Assembly: GCF_000003855.2 (NCBI RefSeq)
Contig: NW_003101681.1
Location: forward strand, 4,011,359-4,075,358
DNA: 64,000 nt
Direction of reading: 5' to 3'
Source of the DNA: Blastomyces gilchristii SLH14081
Taxonomy: Eukaryota; Ascomycota; Eurotiomycetes; Onygenales; Ajellomycetaceae
The notes under the pieces are model-generated. The model saw only the letters and a list, made by a program, of their open reading frames with translations. It had not been told where the DNA came from and ran no database searches. A program made the position numbers and the translations under genes. Positions 1-12,300 of the stretch are shown here, in pieces. Position 1 is the stretch's first letter. The number at the start of each line of letters is the position of its first letter.

Positions 1-1022
1 AAGTAGACTGCTCTTCTTAAAGATTTCTTCTAAGTCTGTGATCACACACTTTGCTTGAATTATATTAAAATAATAATATTTTATTTTATCAGTAAATTTC
101 ATATAATCTGATAAGTCTATCTTCTTTCAATTTTTCATTAAAGAAAAGAAATAGAACATGCAGTTAATATCTATTCTGAAGTTAATTAGACATCTCACTG
201 ATATCTTCTTATTCAGAGTATTTATTGTAATTGTAATATAAACTTAGAGATATGAGAATTATCAATTCTTTATTTCTTTCTCTTCTTTATCTTTCACAGA
301 TACATTTGTCAGAAGAGAAGTTAACTTTGAGAAGATATCTTCTCAGTTTCTTCTCTTCTTCAGCTTTCTGTAATCACTAGTATAGTAATCATCAGCTTCA
401 CAGTTAAAACAGAGATCTTTATCAAATCTTTTTTAATATTTCTTCACAGTGAGTGAAGAATTGAAATACTTGAAATTCTTCTTTACTTTCTTCACACTGA
501 AGCTGTCACAGCACTGTTTAGATCTCATTGATTACTTAGAAGAGATCTTATTAATCTTTTTCTTAGAGTATTAATTATTCAAATAGATTCAGAAAGTCAA
601 GTTAACAAGCTCAGTGTAATTAATTAATGAACTCTGATACTGTGATATCATTGTCTGCATCTTATAAGTCAGCTTTGTGAGATAAAGCTGTGTTTTTAAT
701 TGATTCAAATCATCAGTTAATTTCTCTCAATATTCTTCAAATCTTGTATTGAAATTGAAAGAATTCTTATCATCTTATTAATATAATGAGTTGAACTGCT
801 GCACTGCTGTAAAGCTGCAGTTATAGTAATCTTCAATCTGATTCAGTAGAAAGTTCTTGAATTCTTCTCAAGTTATGACAGTATTGATATGCTCAAGCTT
901 TCTCTTCTTGATAGTTCAAGTAGTTGCAGAGATGCCTTCAAGAAGGTTGGCAGTGTATATTACTTATACCTCATAAGTATTAAACTGTCTCGGGTTAAGG
1001 CGGAATTTCTGTTCAAGGGTTA

Positions 1023-1063
1023 CGTAATCAACCACTCAACGCCCGCGTACACTCAACGCCCGC
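1023..1063 (+). repeat. Left terminal inverted repeat of the Fot1-like element
   Basis: This holds two direct copies of ACTCAACGCCCGC (an internal repeat typical of Fot1-like termini) and matches the reverse complement of 3279-3320 except for a few transitions and one or two other changes. CpG is kept here although the element interior has none. Confidence 0.85.
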
Positions 1064-1479
1064 TCAATCTTCATTTTTTCATTCATCTTCAAACATTCAC
1101 AACATGCATCATGAAGCAGTTATATAAGTGACAATTAATAATTTGAATACACAATTGATCTCTAATTACACTGAGACTGCTAAAAAATATGAAATCAACT
1201 AATATACATTATCACAGCAGTATAGAGGTATTTAAATATCAAGAAAGAAAGCAAGCTCTATTCACTGTAAAAATCTCACAGATTCATAAGAAGAACAGCT
1301 TCTTTTTCATATCAATTGATTGACAGATCACAGTTTCTCTTGTACATCTCAAATTCTTCATAATCTTATTATTGAGATTCTAAAAGCATCTATTAGAATT
1401 AACTGAGTGTCATGATTCTGTCAGTGTTATAAGAATATAATTATCACTCTATCTTCAAAATATCAATCAAAAATGCAAG

Positions 1480-3125
1480 ATTGCAGACAATTTGACATAT
1501 TTCAAGCATTATTTTAATCTTATAATAGATTTCTTTCTTCTATTGATTTTTTACTTCTTACTAATTAATTTATAGCTGCAGATAAAAATCACTCAATACA
1601 ATATTGAATCTATAAATATTTATAACTTTGATAAGAAAGAATTTCTATTAAAACTTATTCATACTCTTAAATATATCATATCAATTACTTCACTTAAATC
1701 AGGTTATATAATAAATATCAGTCAGAATGACAGTCAAGAATTTATAACACTACTTATCTCAATTTATACAGATGAAACTTCACTCTCATCTACTCTTATA
1801 TATTAAGAAGAATCAAGAGATATATAAGTTACTTGACTGAAGAATTCTAATAGTAAAAAGAATCAGGTTTACTTTACTGCTTCAGTAAATAAATGAAGTA
1901 ATAATGAATATGAATTAATATAATTAAAGAAGATCTTTGAATCTCTTATAAAAAAGAAAGCAGAATATAAATATAGACTTCTTATATTAGATAATCACTT
2001 CTTTTATACTAATATAATATTCATTAATTACACAGATTATCATTAGATTCTACTTACTATCTTTTCTTCTCATTCTACACACTAATTACAGTTACTAGAT
2101 ATTGAAATATTTAAATCATTGAGTAAATTGTACTTTAATTAACTGAATAAATGAATGAGAACTGAAATGAGATTTATATATATTACAAAGAGATCTTTTT
2201 AACAGCTATTTAATACTGTATGAAAGAAAGCAGTTATATCTTTAAATATTACATTTATATTCACTACTACTAGTCTACATTCATTTAATTCAGAACAGAT
2301 TCTTAAAAAGCTTGTAATACAGTCTTATATTCTCTCAGATACATAATATTAATCAAGAATCTCTACTTCTATTATTAATATATGAAAATTGATGAAACAA
2401 GTTAAACAGCAGCAGTATTAAATATCTAGTGATCTTAACTGAGTAATCTGTGCAGAGAAAAATCTTACTCTTAATAAAGAGATTCTTTTAATGAAGAATA
2501 GACAGCTACAGTAAGCTCTTAATCAAGAGAGAAGATATTACAAGTATGACAGAGTAATAAGATTACTAGATTCTTTAAATTCATCATTGATACAGTTCTT
2601 TTCATCAGCAAAGATACAGATTATATATAAGAAAATAATCACTTCTAAAGCTGTTAAAAAGAATGAGCAGACTTATAAGAAAAATATCAAGTTATAACAC
2701 ACTATTCTTAAGAAACAGAAGAAGATAGATATTATGAAGAAGAGAATGAAGCAGAAGATAGCTTATCAGATAGTAAAGCAGTAAAAAGATATGAATCAGA
2801 CTGTAAGAGCTGCTTAACAGCAGATTAAAAAGAAGCTTAAAGATACAAGAAAGACTCAAGAGTAAAAAGAGATGAAAGAATAAGCTGCTGTACAGTAGTA
2901 ATTATATTTGAATAAGAAAAAGATTGAAGAATTTAAAAATCATCTTTCTAATCAGAAAAGTAGACTCTTGATTTTACAAAGAGTGATTAAATTATATTTT
3001 CAGAGCTCTGTCAGAGTGTCTACAGATTCACTGTCAGAGAAATCTGATAATATTATAATCTCTACTAATTTAATAACTGCTTACTTACTGAATCTATCCT
3101 TATTCAAGATTTCATATTTTAGATA
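1480..3125 (+). pseudogene. Fot1/pogo DDE transposase remnant
   Basis: Reading through stops, the plus strand at about 1570-1810 gives a recognisable DDE_1 core: a block like NIYNFDKKEF (family form NIYNFDEKGF), then SQNDSQEFITLL (family SQDGNREFVT-type block), then a short block ending ALIY-like. Further on (about 2400-2900) the translation is rich in Lys and Gln and looks like the basic coiled C-terminal tail of these transposases, and an open segment runs 2908-3126. Changes fit C-to-T or G-to-A. In the family this enzyme cuts and pastes the element at TA; this copy cannot make it. Confidence 0.7.
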
Positions 3126-3278
3126 AGTTATTAAGTTTAATAAATATCTACAGAATTAGCTGTATATTTTTATATGTAATTTTCTATATACATTTTCATC
3201 ATATAATATATCACCTTAAAATCTAATTGTGTTGTTGAGATACTGATGAAAATATTTTATCATCATGGTGGCAAAATG

Positions 3279-3320
3279 GCGGGCGTTGAGTGTAAGCAGG
3301 CGTTGAGTGATTGATCACGT
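3279..3320 (-). repeat. Right terminal inverted repeat of the Fot1-like element
   Basis: Reverse complement of the left terminal repeat, including the doubled ACTCAACGCC motif. It is followed by TA at 3321-3322. Confidence 0.85.
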
Positions 3321-3652
3321 TACAGGTAAAGCTGTGAAATTCAGACAATATGTTTCTCTTGTAACTTGAAGAATCTCCGACCTTAATCTCTCTATCTTTA
3401 TAATAGATGTAGGTGTGTAGAGGCCGCGGCGGTGACAGAGCAGTTGAAGAGCTCATGCCAAAGTGTGCAGCAGATTCAAGAATCTCGGATTTCTGCTGAT
3501 GTAGAGATGTACACACTCTAAAGAATGATGTGAAGTTTCTCTCAGAGAGTGAGATCAGATCAGTCTCAGTATAAATGCATGAGATTATATCAGTCTGTTA
3601 GAGATTAACTGATTCAAACTTATAATCAGATTAAGTAATTTAAATTATAATA

Positions 3653-4082
3653 TAATAAAACTGAAGCAGTGACTAGTTAGTAATATTATATAGAGATAGT
3701 TATTTAAGAATCTGTATAAATAAGCTTGACTATCTTACTTAAATAGTGAGCTTGTAAACTATAGAGTTATTATGAGAATATTATAGATATAATACTTAGT
3801 ATACTAAGAAAATTGTATAAGAAACACAGAAACTCTTATATATATTTCAGTAAAAGAAAAATAAATCACTGACTTCTTTGATAAGAAGTCAGTATCTAAC
3901 TATTCTATATAGATAATAAGTGAATATTCTTCTCTCATTTTATGAGTAAGAAAAGTCAGAGTGATATCTCAGCAGTGTCTCACTATTAAGAAAGAGTAAT
4001 CTGCTGATCTTGTATAGAAGTGAGATTCTTATATTTATTAATCAGATCTTTCTATAATATATCTGAATAATATTATAGAGTG
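3653..4082 (-). repeat. Gypsy family-2 LTR, copy 1
   Basis: Homologous without length change to 51871-52300 (423 bp to the TGTCA/TATTA position, plus 7 shared bases). Because coding is on the minus strand this is the 5' LTR. The two copies stop matching at 4082/52300, so the exact outer end is not fixed: it may be at 4075 (ending CA in copy C) or further out. Confidence 0.55.
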
Positions 4083-5029
4083 ATAATAAGAAAAAAGAAG
4101 AGAGAAAAAATAAAAAGAGAGAGATAACTAATCATATTATATATTTATAAATTATTCACTTATATCACTCTCAGTCTTCTGACAGAAGATCTGTCTCTTT
4201 ATCATTTTCAATTCTTTCATTCTCTTTCATCTGCATTTATTCTGAATTTCACAGTTCTTCATCTTTTATTTATTTATTCATTCTTATAACTTTATCATGT
4301 ATATCTTCTTATTCTATGAAAGACAAAGATTCTCTGTGATATCTACTTAATCTTCTATTATCTTATTATTTCAGACTCTTCATCTTATTTATATTCATTG
4401 CTTTCATTGTTCTATTATCTCATTGTTTCAATTCCTTTCTTTATTCAGTTCTTATATAAGAAGAATATTAATCTGTATCTGAAAAAAAAGTCTAGCACTT
4501 GCTCTCTCATTTGTTATTAAGTTTAGTGCCCGCGGTATTTAGTAGTTTCTATTATCTTCTTTCAACCTCATTTTTTCATCTCATCATCTCATTTTCATGC
4601 ATTCACTTCTTTTCAGATAGGGAAACTGTGATATTCATTCTTGCTACTTTTCAGAGCTTTCACTTCACTCTTCTTTCTCTCTATTCTTATTTCTCTATCT
4701 GAAAGTACATTCACTTACTACTTCTCAGAGCTTTCATTTCTTTCTGAGACTTTCATTACTTTCTTTCTGAGACTTTCATCTCTTTCTTTCTAAGACTTCT
4801 GTTTCTTTTATTCTGAGACTTCTGTTTCTTTTATTCTGAGACTTTCACTTCTTTCTTTCTGAGGCTTCTGCTTCTTTCTTCTGTAAAGTCAATTACAATA
4901 AACAAACAAGTATGTATATATATATATATATAGAGGTGCCCGCTCATCTTCATCTTAGAAAAATAAGACAAGGTTTACCTTTTTACATATACAATACATG
5001 ATCAGTATACACTACAGATAATATATACT
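4083..5029. other. Unassigned mutated AT-rich DNA with a 25-bp-scale minisatellite
   Basis: No protein similarity could be read in either strand. It includes a TATATAAG box-like stretch near 4455, two isolated GC islets (around 4528 and 4938, each with GTGCCCGC), the pyrimidine-rich tandem repeat at 4725-4880 and a (TA)n run at 4914-4931. The open stretch at 4499-4702 is low-complexity and probably not a gene. Confidence 0.5.
4725..4880. repeat. Minisatellite, unit about 24 bp
   Basis: At least six imperfect tandem copies of a unit close to TTTCTTTCTGAGACTTTCA, with variants GACTTCTG and AGGCTTCTG. All bases on the plus strand are pyrimidine-rich except for the GAGA core. Confidence 0.75.
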
Positions 5030-5357
5030 GCAGTCTCTCTTTACTTTTTCTTTTCTGTTCTTTTCTATCTACTTATTTAATATATATATCTTTAAGACTT
5101 TGTTCTTTTTTCTTTTGTCATGATATTTCTAAATCATTTCAAAGTATTAGAAGATGTTAAAATACTGTAATTTATAAAGAGTTTTTATATTCTGAGCTGA
5201 AATTTTCTGATTTTACATATCTGAAATTGATAAATGTATAATAGTTGACTTTATAGATATTAGAAAAACTCTGAGAACTAAAAGTTTTCAGATAGATATT
5301 ATAGTCTATAACTGTATACATCTATAATAGAAGAAGAATAATAATAATAATAATGAA
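5030..5357 (+). mobile_element. LINE 3' end (or LINE-tailed SINE), plus orientation
   Basis: The sequence is the reverse complement of the LINE 3' UTR seen at 6058-6390 and 33239-33560 and ends in an (AAT)n tail at 5337-5357. Homology starts near the GCAGTCTCTC at about 5030. What lies upstream is not LINE-like, so it is either a severely 5'-truncated LINE copy or another element that carries the same tail. I saw no clear target duplication. Confidence 0.6.
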
Positions 5358-6042
5358 AAATTACTTTTATTTTATTATTTTTAAATTAAATCTGATCATT
5401 TTTCACATTATTTCTGAAAAAAAATAAAAGAATTATTTTCAGATTTTTTTAATACTCAGTTCTGATCAGAGTTATGTTAAGAAATGTATAAAATCAGATT
5501 AAATAAAATTAAATATAAAATTTATAGTGTTACTGATTAGTCTAGATATAATAATTATTAATTAAATATTTTCTTTTTTACTTTTTTATAATGTAATATA
5601 TTTCACTCTGTAAGTTTTTTCTAAGTAAGTAAGTACTAAGTAGTAATATAATATTAATTAACAAGATTTTAAATATATTAATATAAATAAAATAAAATTA
5701 TTTTAATATCAAATAAATACATTAAATGAAAATGTAGTTAAAATAAATAATTATATTAATAAGAAATTTTGAATTAATAGTATTATATACAAAACAGATT
5801 TAATAACCTGTGAAAAATATAAAACTTAATTGAAAAAGTTACTATCTAGTGAAAAGTTATATAGTAAAAGAATTAATAAGTTAAAATATTTAACTTAATA
5901 GATACTATTTTATAAGTATTATAAATAACTATAAAAAAGTAATATTATGAAAAAGTAGTATTATATATAAATTTTAATCTGACTGTTAAAAGTATACATA
6001 ATTTTACATATTTTTAACTTTGTTGATTTTAATTATAATCTC
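5358..6042. other. Very AT-rich spacer between two facing LINE tails
   Basis: About 685 bp with almost no C or G except in short CTGATC or GTTACT words. It lacks the CTCTC and AGAGA words common in the surrounding mutated elements, so its origin differs. No ORF, inverted repeat or similarity was found. Confidence 0.5.
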
Positions 6043-6056
6043 TTACTATTCAGTTT

Positions 6057-7499
6057 TATTATTATTATTATTATTATTCTTCAATTATAGATGTATGCAG
6101 TCAGAGACTATGACATCTACCTGAGAACTTTTAGTTCTCAGGGTTTTTCCTATATCTGTAAAGTTAACTATTATACATTCATCAATTTCAGATATGCAAA
6201 ATCAGAAAATTCCAGCTCAGAATACAAAAACTGTTTACAAATTGCAGTGTTTTAACATCATCTCATACTTTGAAACCATTTAACAATATCATGACAAAGG
6301 AAAAGAGAACACAGTCTTAAAGATAGACACATTAAATAGATAGACAGAAAGAAATTGAAATGAAAAGATAAAATAAAGAAAGACTGTAACAAAACAAATT
6401 ATTAAAGAATAGTATATAGCTGTTTTAACAGACTATATCTGGTTGATTTCCTCCTCTTCATATTCAGATAATTCTGAATTTAGTCATTTTCTTGTAGCTG
6501 CTTGAGTTTCTGATAGAAAGTCTATTAAGTATTTAATTCCTGTCTCAGTTGAGAATAAGAATCTCATATTTAATTGATTTAGATCATACTTCTCTTTCAA
6601 TCTGACTCTGAGACTATTGTATAATGCACAGTGCATTACAATATACTCAGGATTCTCATTTGTATTGCAGAATGAGCATTCTATTGAGTCAAATCTATCA
6701 TCAAATCTTTGTATATAAGATTTGAAATAGTCATGTCCTAGTTTCAGCTGTATTATAGATGAGAATATTTTCTTTTTACATTTAATTGAACAAGATTTCC
6801 ACTTGGGTTTTGTTTCAAATCTTGAATAATGTATACTCTTCTTTTGTTTCTGCCAGCTTTCATTTCACTTGTCTAAATAAGATTCTTTTATTTTTCTCTT
6901 TATAAAAGACCAGGACACAATTTTTTGAATAGATCTGCTTAATTCTGCACCCTTTTTTACAGCTGAATCAGCCAATTCATTGCCATGAATATTCATATGA
7001 GCAGGAACTCAGTGCAGATGAATTATCAGCTTTGATGTTCTTCTCTTTTGAATTTTCAAAATAGAGTTTAAGATCAGTTCAAGATTCATTTGATCATTAT
7101 GAATCTGACTATTTCTAAGTCTTTTTAAAGCCGCTTGACTATCAGAGAATATCCATGTCTCTTTCAAACAATTTCCTCTTTTATGAGATTTTATTTCAAT
7201 GAGTTTGAAAGCTTTCACTATTGCAAATAGTTCAGCATCAAAGACTTCACATTCAGAGCCTAGATTTCAGAAATCTGAGATAAAATTGATATTATCTTCA
7301 GTATAAGCAATGCCTGCACCTAATCTATTCAAGTTCTCATTTTTTGAGCCATCTGAATAAATCAGAATAGAGTCCTTTATATTGATTGTAGAAATTCTCT
7401 TCAAATGCTGTTCATATTCTTTCTCTTTTGATAGTTCACTTATTTGTAAGTCTATAAGAGATTCAAGCTTTTCTCTCCAGGGAGATAACTTCTCATGAT
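6057..7499 (-). mobile_element. 5'-truncated Tad/I-type LINE (copy 2)
   Basis: The 3' end is on the left, with an (ATT)n run (reverse strand AAT tail) at 6057-6080, and the copy is cut off in the RNase H part of ORF2 on the right. A 14-bp target duplication TTACTATTCAGTTT is present at 6043-6056 and 7500-7513, so both ends are firm. The sequence is homologous to the left part of the longer LINE at 33239-34680. It is less mutated than that copy, and so probably younger. Confidence 0.88.
6433..7499 (-). pseudogene. LINE ORF2 C-terminal fragment with RNase H domain
   Basis: The minus strand reads an RNase H fold: YSDGSKNENLNRLGAGI (first catalytic Asp), AELFAIVKAFKL (Glu), WIFSDSQAALK (Asp), then VPAHMNIHGNELAD (His and last Asp). 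After this comes the usual Cys-rich end (CSFCN..., then ...MHC) and a stop at 6433-6435. Only a few codons are broken, mainly Trp codons changed to TGA. In Tad/I-clade LINEs this domain removes RNA from the cDNA hybrid. The fragment lacks the reverse transcriptase and cannot act alone. Confidence 0.85.
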
Positions 7500-7552
7500 T
7501 TACTATTCAGTTTAATTACAACTGAATATAAGATGTTTTTTATGTAGTGAAT

Positions 7553-7810
7553 TGTGGCGGGCTGCGTCTGATCAATTATATAGACTATTCTGTTCGCACT
7601 TCATAGATTCTTCTGCTTCACTCTCGAACATATACGCTTCAATTCTCGGCCATTCTCGATCGCTGATTCTCAGCCATTACATACATGTATAAATATTCAC
7701 TCTGATCACTGATTTCTACACTTTCTCTTTCTTTCCTTCTCTAATGTTTTTCTCTTTGTTATATAAGATCTATAATATTATACCAATCTATTCAGTGTAG
7801 ATCTCTTACA
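7553..7810 (+). repeat. 5' LTR of Gypsy-1 copy A
   Basis: Starts TGTGGCGGGC and ends CTCTTACA. CpG pairs are frequent in the first 120 bases and absent in the rest. Contains TATAAATA at about 7689 and TATATAAG near 7760 as possible promoter boxes. Confidence 0.92.
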
Positions 7811-8134
7811 CTAGAAAAATGTTCATCATCTTCTTATTAGAAATGATTATTCACACATTGTCTTCTTATTAGAGATGATTATTCATTGAGATATCTGAAC
7901 ATGTAATGACATGTAAGAAATAGAGAAACAGTTAAACAGTTAAGCAGACACTGAGTTCTCAGATAGAAGCTTGCTTATCAGTCATTCTGACTCTGCAATA
8001 AGATCTTATGAAGAGAGTAAGATCTTATAAGAGAATGTCAGTGAAAGACCTGAGAGTTCTGATATCTCAGATATATGAGATATTCATACAATTATGATTT
8101 CACAGATATCACATATTTAATGATTGATATAATC

Positions 8135-9330
8135 ATGTCTAATAATAGTATAAGAGAACTCTCAAACATGAGCATAGATGCAGTGTCACAGTGACTCTGA
8201 GTAATGTTGAAATTACAATAACAATAAATAGCTGATATACATGCAACTTAATAACATTAATATAAAGAAATTCAATGATTATCTCAATAAGAAATTCTTG
8301 TACAGACAATTTCAACATCTACAGAATTGAATACAAAAGTGCTGAAAGAATACTTAGATGCTTCTGCATATTTCAATACTTCTGATCTCACTCTCTACTC
8401 ATCATAGAGAATGGAAGTGCTTGTGAAACTGAGTGTGAATGAAGATGTCATCAGTTTGCTAATCAATCAAGGTTGATATATCAATGAATAATTGAAGGAT
8501 TGCATGAAACAGAAGTTTCATTCATGAATAAAAGCATATGAATCAGCATTGTAAACATCTGACAACATCATCAAACATCTTGATATTCTGTTTCAAGACA
8601 CTGTCATGCAATAGAAAGCATTAGATTGATTACAGAGTACTTAACAGAGAAACACTTCTCTTACAATATTCATCTCTGACTTCAACACTAAGATTCTAGA
8701 AGCAGGTGATCAATCTTGAGAGAATTGAATGAAGATTAGCATGCTTAAGAAGATATTGACTTTTGAACTCTTACAAACTCTTATAAGTGTAGACAAAGAT
8801 CAGACTTATAAAGACTTCTGCACACAGCTTCAGACATTGAATGATCATCTTATCAAGCTTAAGAGTATACAGAACAGTGATAGAAGATATTATATTTCAG
8901 TCACTTATATATCTGCACTGAAGAATAACAATAATGATACAGATGCTATAGACTGAGTAGACTTGAATATCTATGTATAAGCAAGAGTCTTCACTGTCTG
9001 AACAGGCTTTCAGATCTCTGAGATCACTTCTGAAGAAATCACTGATTGATGTCAATATAAAGTGTGCATCAACTGTAACTGATCAGAACACATCACTTTC
9101 AACTACTGATTAATCTATGTGTCTTCATACTTGAGAGAAAGATCAGTGTCTTCTCATTTAAAAAATGAATCAGCATCTGTCCACATCAACCACATTATAT
9201 TAGAGAAAGATTTGAAAGATAACTATGAGAATGCTCTGATGAAACAGGAAAAAGATTAGCTTCTGTTCAAATTTGTAAACAGGAGCTTGAAGAGATCAGA
9301 TAACAATAATTTGAAGAGAAGATAATAATA
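8135..9330 (+). pseudogene. Gypsy-1 copy A gag remnant
   Basis: A gag reading starts at about 8135 (MSNN). An open stretch at 8729-8956 (MKISMLKKIL..., 75 codons) is nearly identical to 41104-41319 of copy B, showing that both derive from one gag. Near 9063-9105 a CCHC zinc knuckle follows (pattern C-x2-C-x4-H-x4-C, with some codons changed). Gag would form the particle and bind the RNA genome. Many codons are now TGA or TAA. Confidence 0.75.
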
Positions 9331-9339
9331 AATGTGATT

Positions 9340-12300
9340 CTTGTATCTACTGTAATTGATAATATATATAATATGAAAGTTATGATAGACAGCAGTCTAT
9401 ACTACTATACAATGATAAAATCTTCAGTTATAAGACATCATAATCTTCAGTATATCTCTTTATCAAAATTCTGACTTCTTGCAGAATTTGATGATCTGAA
9501 AGCTGTTTGTATCTGTTATATAATGAAACTAAACATAGATATGAGAGAACATCAATGTGAAGATATCTATGTATATAAAGTTGATAATCTTGATTATAAT
9601 CTTATATTAGAACTTATCTGACTATCTGAATAAGGCATTTTACTGAATACTTGAAACAGGAGCTTGATATTCTCTAATGATAATAGAATTTATAAAGATG
9701 ATATTCACAAGACTATGAATGTTACACAGATCTCTGTCAACACTTATAAAATACTCTGAAAAAGAAGTTATTATTAAAATCACTGACAGAGTCACTGATA
9801 AGTTCACTGATAGCAGAATTATATGTCAATCTATTTCATCAGTCTGACTGATATTAAAAAGACTCTAGACAAGTTATTCTGTATTATAATAACAGATTCT
9901 TGTATAAAACTCTCTCAATAATATCATGAATATCTAGATATCTTCTGATAAGATAATATTATGAATATATCTCTCTTATAAGATTCTGAAATGAATCACA
10001 GTATCAAGTTAGAGAAAAAGAATGATAAGAACTCTGAATTATCATAAGACTCTCTTTATAATATATTCTGAGATAAACTTCTTCTTCTTTAAAAGACACT
10101 CAATGATCTGTTGAATAAAGAATTTATATATATTAATAACTCTTTCACTGCAGCTTCTATTCTCTTTGTAAAGAAATCAGATAAAGAACTTCAATTCTGT
10201 ATGAATTATCAAGAATTAAACAGATTAATAAAGAATGACTGTTATTCTTTATCTCTTATCAATAAAACTCTAACTTGTATTGAATAAGCTTAATGATTTA
10301 CAAAGTTAGATGTTATTACTGCATTTCATAAGATTTATATTATCAAAGAAGATGAGTGACTTACAGTATTCTGAATATAATATAATCTCTTTAAATAAGT
10401 AATCACACTCTTTGAACTGATCAATGCTCTCAGTACATTTCAGAAGTATATTAACTGAGCACTCTGAGACTTTCTTAATGAATTTACATCTGCTTATCTA
10501 GATAATATTCTCATCTTTATCAATGAATTCAGAAAGAAATATCAAGAGCATGTGTAAAGAGTATTATAATAACTATGAGAAGTGAGACTATCAATTGATA
10601 TTAACAAGTGTGATTTTGAAGTCAAGAGTACTAAATACTTAGATTTCATCATGAAAGCTGATAAGAAAATCTGAATGAATTCTGAGAAGATCTCTGCTAT
10701 TCTTGAATGAGAGACTCTGTACACTATGAAAGATATATAAAGCTTTATCAGATTTGCTAACTTCTATCAACAATTTATATGAAACTTCTCAGATATTATA
10801 AGATTACTTACAGAACTCACTAAGAAAGACTCAGTATTTTAATGATTAACAGACACTGAAGCTGCATTTATATAGATGAAGAAGATATTCATTAATATCT
10901 CTCTACTAATAATATTTAATTCTGATTGTAAGACAGTTATTAAAGCTGATTTCTCTGACTATATAATAGAAGAAGTGATATTATAATATAATAATAAAGA
11001 TGTTCTATAATCATATATCTTCATATCTAAGAAACTGAGTCTCACTGAATACAATTATGAGATCTATAATAAGAAACTTCTCACAATTATACACTGTTTA
11101 GAAGAATAAGACTCTAAACTTCAAAGTATCTCTGAATTTGAGATAGTCATAGATTATAAGAATCTTAAATACTTGATAACTACTTATAAACTCACTGAAT
11201 AATAGATATAATAATCTGAGTTCTTAAGCTACTTTTATTTTATAATATATTACTGTTCTGACAGTCAGAACTTGATGATAGATACTCTCTTATAATGAGA
11301 GTAAGACATATCATTTAATGTAACAGATACTTACTGAATGAACTGAGAGCACTGACTTTTAAATCTGAAGATACTAGTTAATCAAAATAAAACAGCTTAT
11401 AACACTATACATACTTCTCTGATTAGAACTATTACTGCTATCTTAACTTCTCTCAAATCTATATTAGATGAGCTATAGCATACAGCAGCTTAAACTAATA
11501 AACTTCTTCAAGCACTCACTGAAGCAGTATGATAAGAAGCACTCTGATTTTTTTCAAAATTATATATAAGAATTGACATCTTAGAATATTCAATTAATAA
11601 TAATAACACTCTACAATTCTGTAAACAACACTGAGTCTCTTACTTCAAACTCTTACACACCTGAATAATGCAAGAGATATATAATTCATATATAACTGAT
11701 TATTCAGACTGTGAATAACTGTATAGAATGATCTTCTGAGATTTCTATTAATCTGAGATATTAAACAGTATCAGATGCTTTATTTAAAACTACAATTACT
11801 ATTCTTTCATTATCTTATAAAAGAACTGTAGAAAAGATCTACTGAAATCACTTAATATTTCTAATAGAATCTGATGAGATATAGTAATTGATTTTATTAT
11901 TAATCTATCTAAGAGTAAGAGTTATAGAAACATTCTGATTATTATTGACTAACTAAGTAAAGATATAATATTAAAATCTTGTAATAAGATAAATACTAAA
12001 TAAGTTACTGAAGTCTTCTTATAGAGTTCATTCTATTGAATATATAAGTTACTGAGATTAATAGTATCAGATCAGAACTGTTAATTTATAAGTACTCTCT
12101 AAATAAGAATCTGTCAAGTTCTCAAGATTATATACTGTCTGTCAACTACTTATCATTCTGAGACTGATAATACATCAGAACAGGTAATTCAGACTGTAAA
12201 GAACTATCTCTGTAAGTTCTATAATCACTTATAAGATGATTAATATAATCTGCTTCTATATACAGAGATTACTATTAATAAATGAGATGTTATTTCAACA

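Larger units (their letters stand above)
1023..3320 (+). mobile_element. Fot1/pogo-type (Tc1-mariner) DNA transposon, inactivated
   Basis: The element is bounded by inverted repeats of about 41 bp and inserted at a TA (TA at 1021-1022 and 3321-3322). The uninterrupted site is visible in Gypsy copy C near 51540, where the flanking gag sequence is continuous. Length, about 2.3 kb, fits Fot1-like elements. The interior is AT-rich with stop codons, while both ends are GC-rich. It inserted into an already present Gypsy element. Confidence 0.82.
1..4082 (-). mobile_element. Gypsy family-2 retrotransposon, partial copy 1 (gag side)
   Basis: Bases 1-1015 and about 3326-4082 are homologous, base for base with transitions, to 50518-51540 and 51540-52300, so this is the gag-side end of the same Ty3/Gypsy family, coded on the minus strand. 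A gag zinc knuckle is readable on the minus strand near 366-414 (CFNC, then the His and last Cys changed to Tyr). The pol side lies before the window. A Fot1-like transposon sits inside it at 1023-3320. Stops in all frames and near absence of CpG show it is dead. The stretch 3370-3490 keeps several CpG and GG pairs that copy C has lost. Confidence 0.75.

Noticed and set aside
4499..4702. Small hydrophobic protein gene
   Set aside because: Low-complexity pyrimidine-rich DNA gives Leu/Ser/Phe strings; no start context or conservation visible.
4725..4880. CRISPR-like array
   Set aside because: Units are contiguous and imperfect with no spacers, in a eukaryotic genome; it is a minisatellite.
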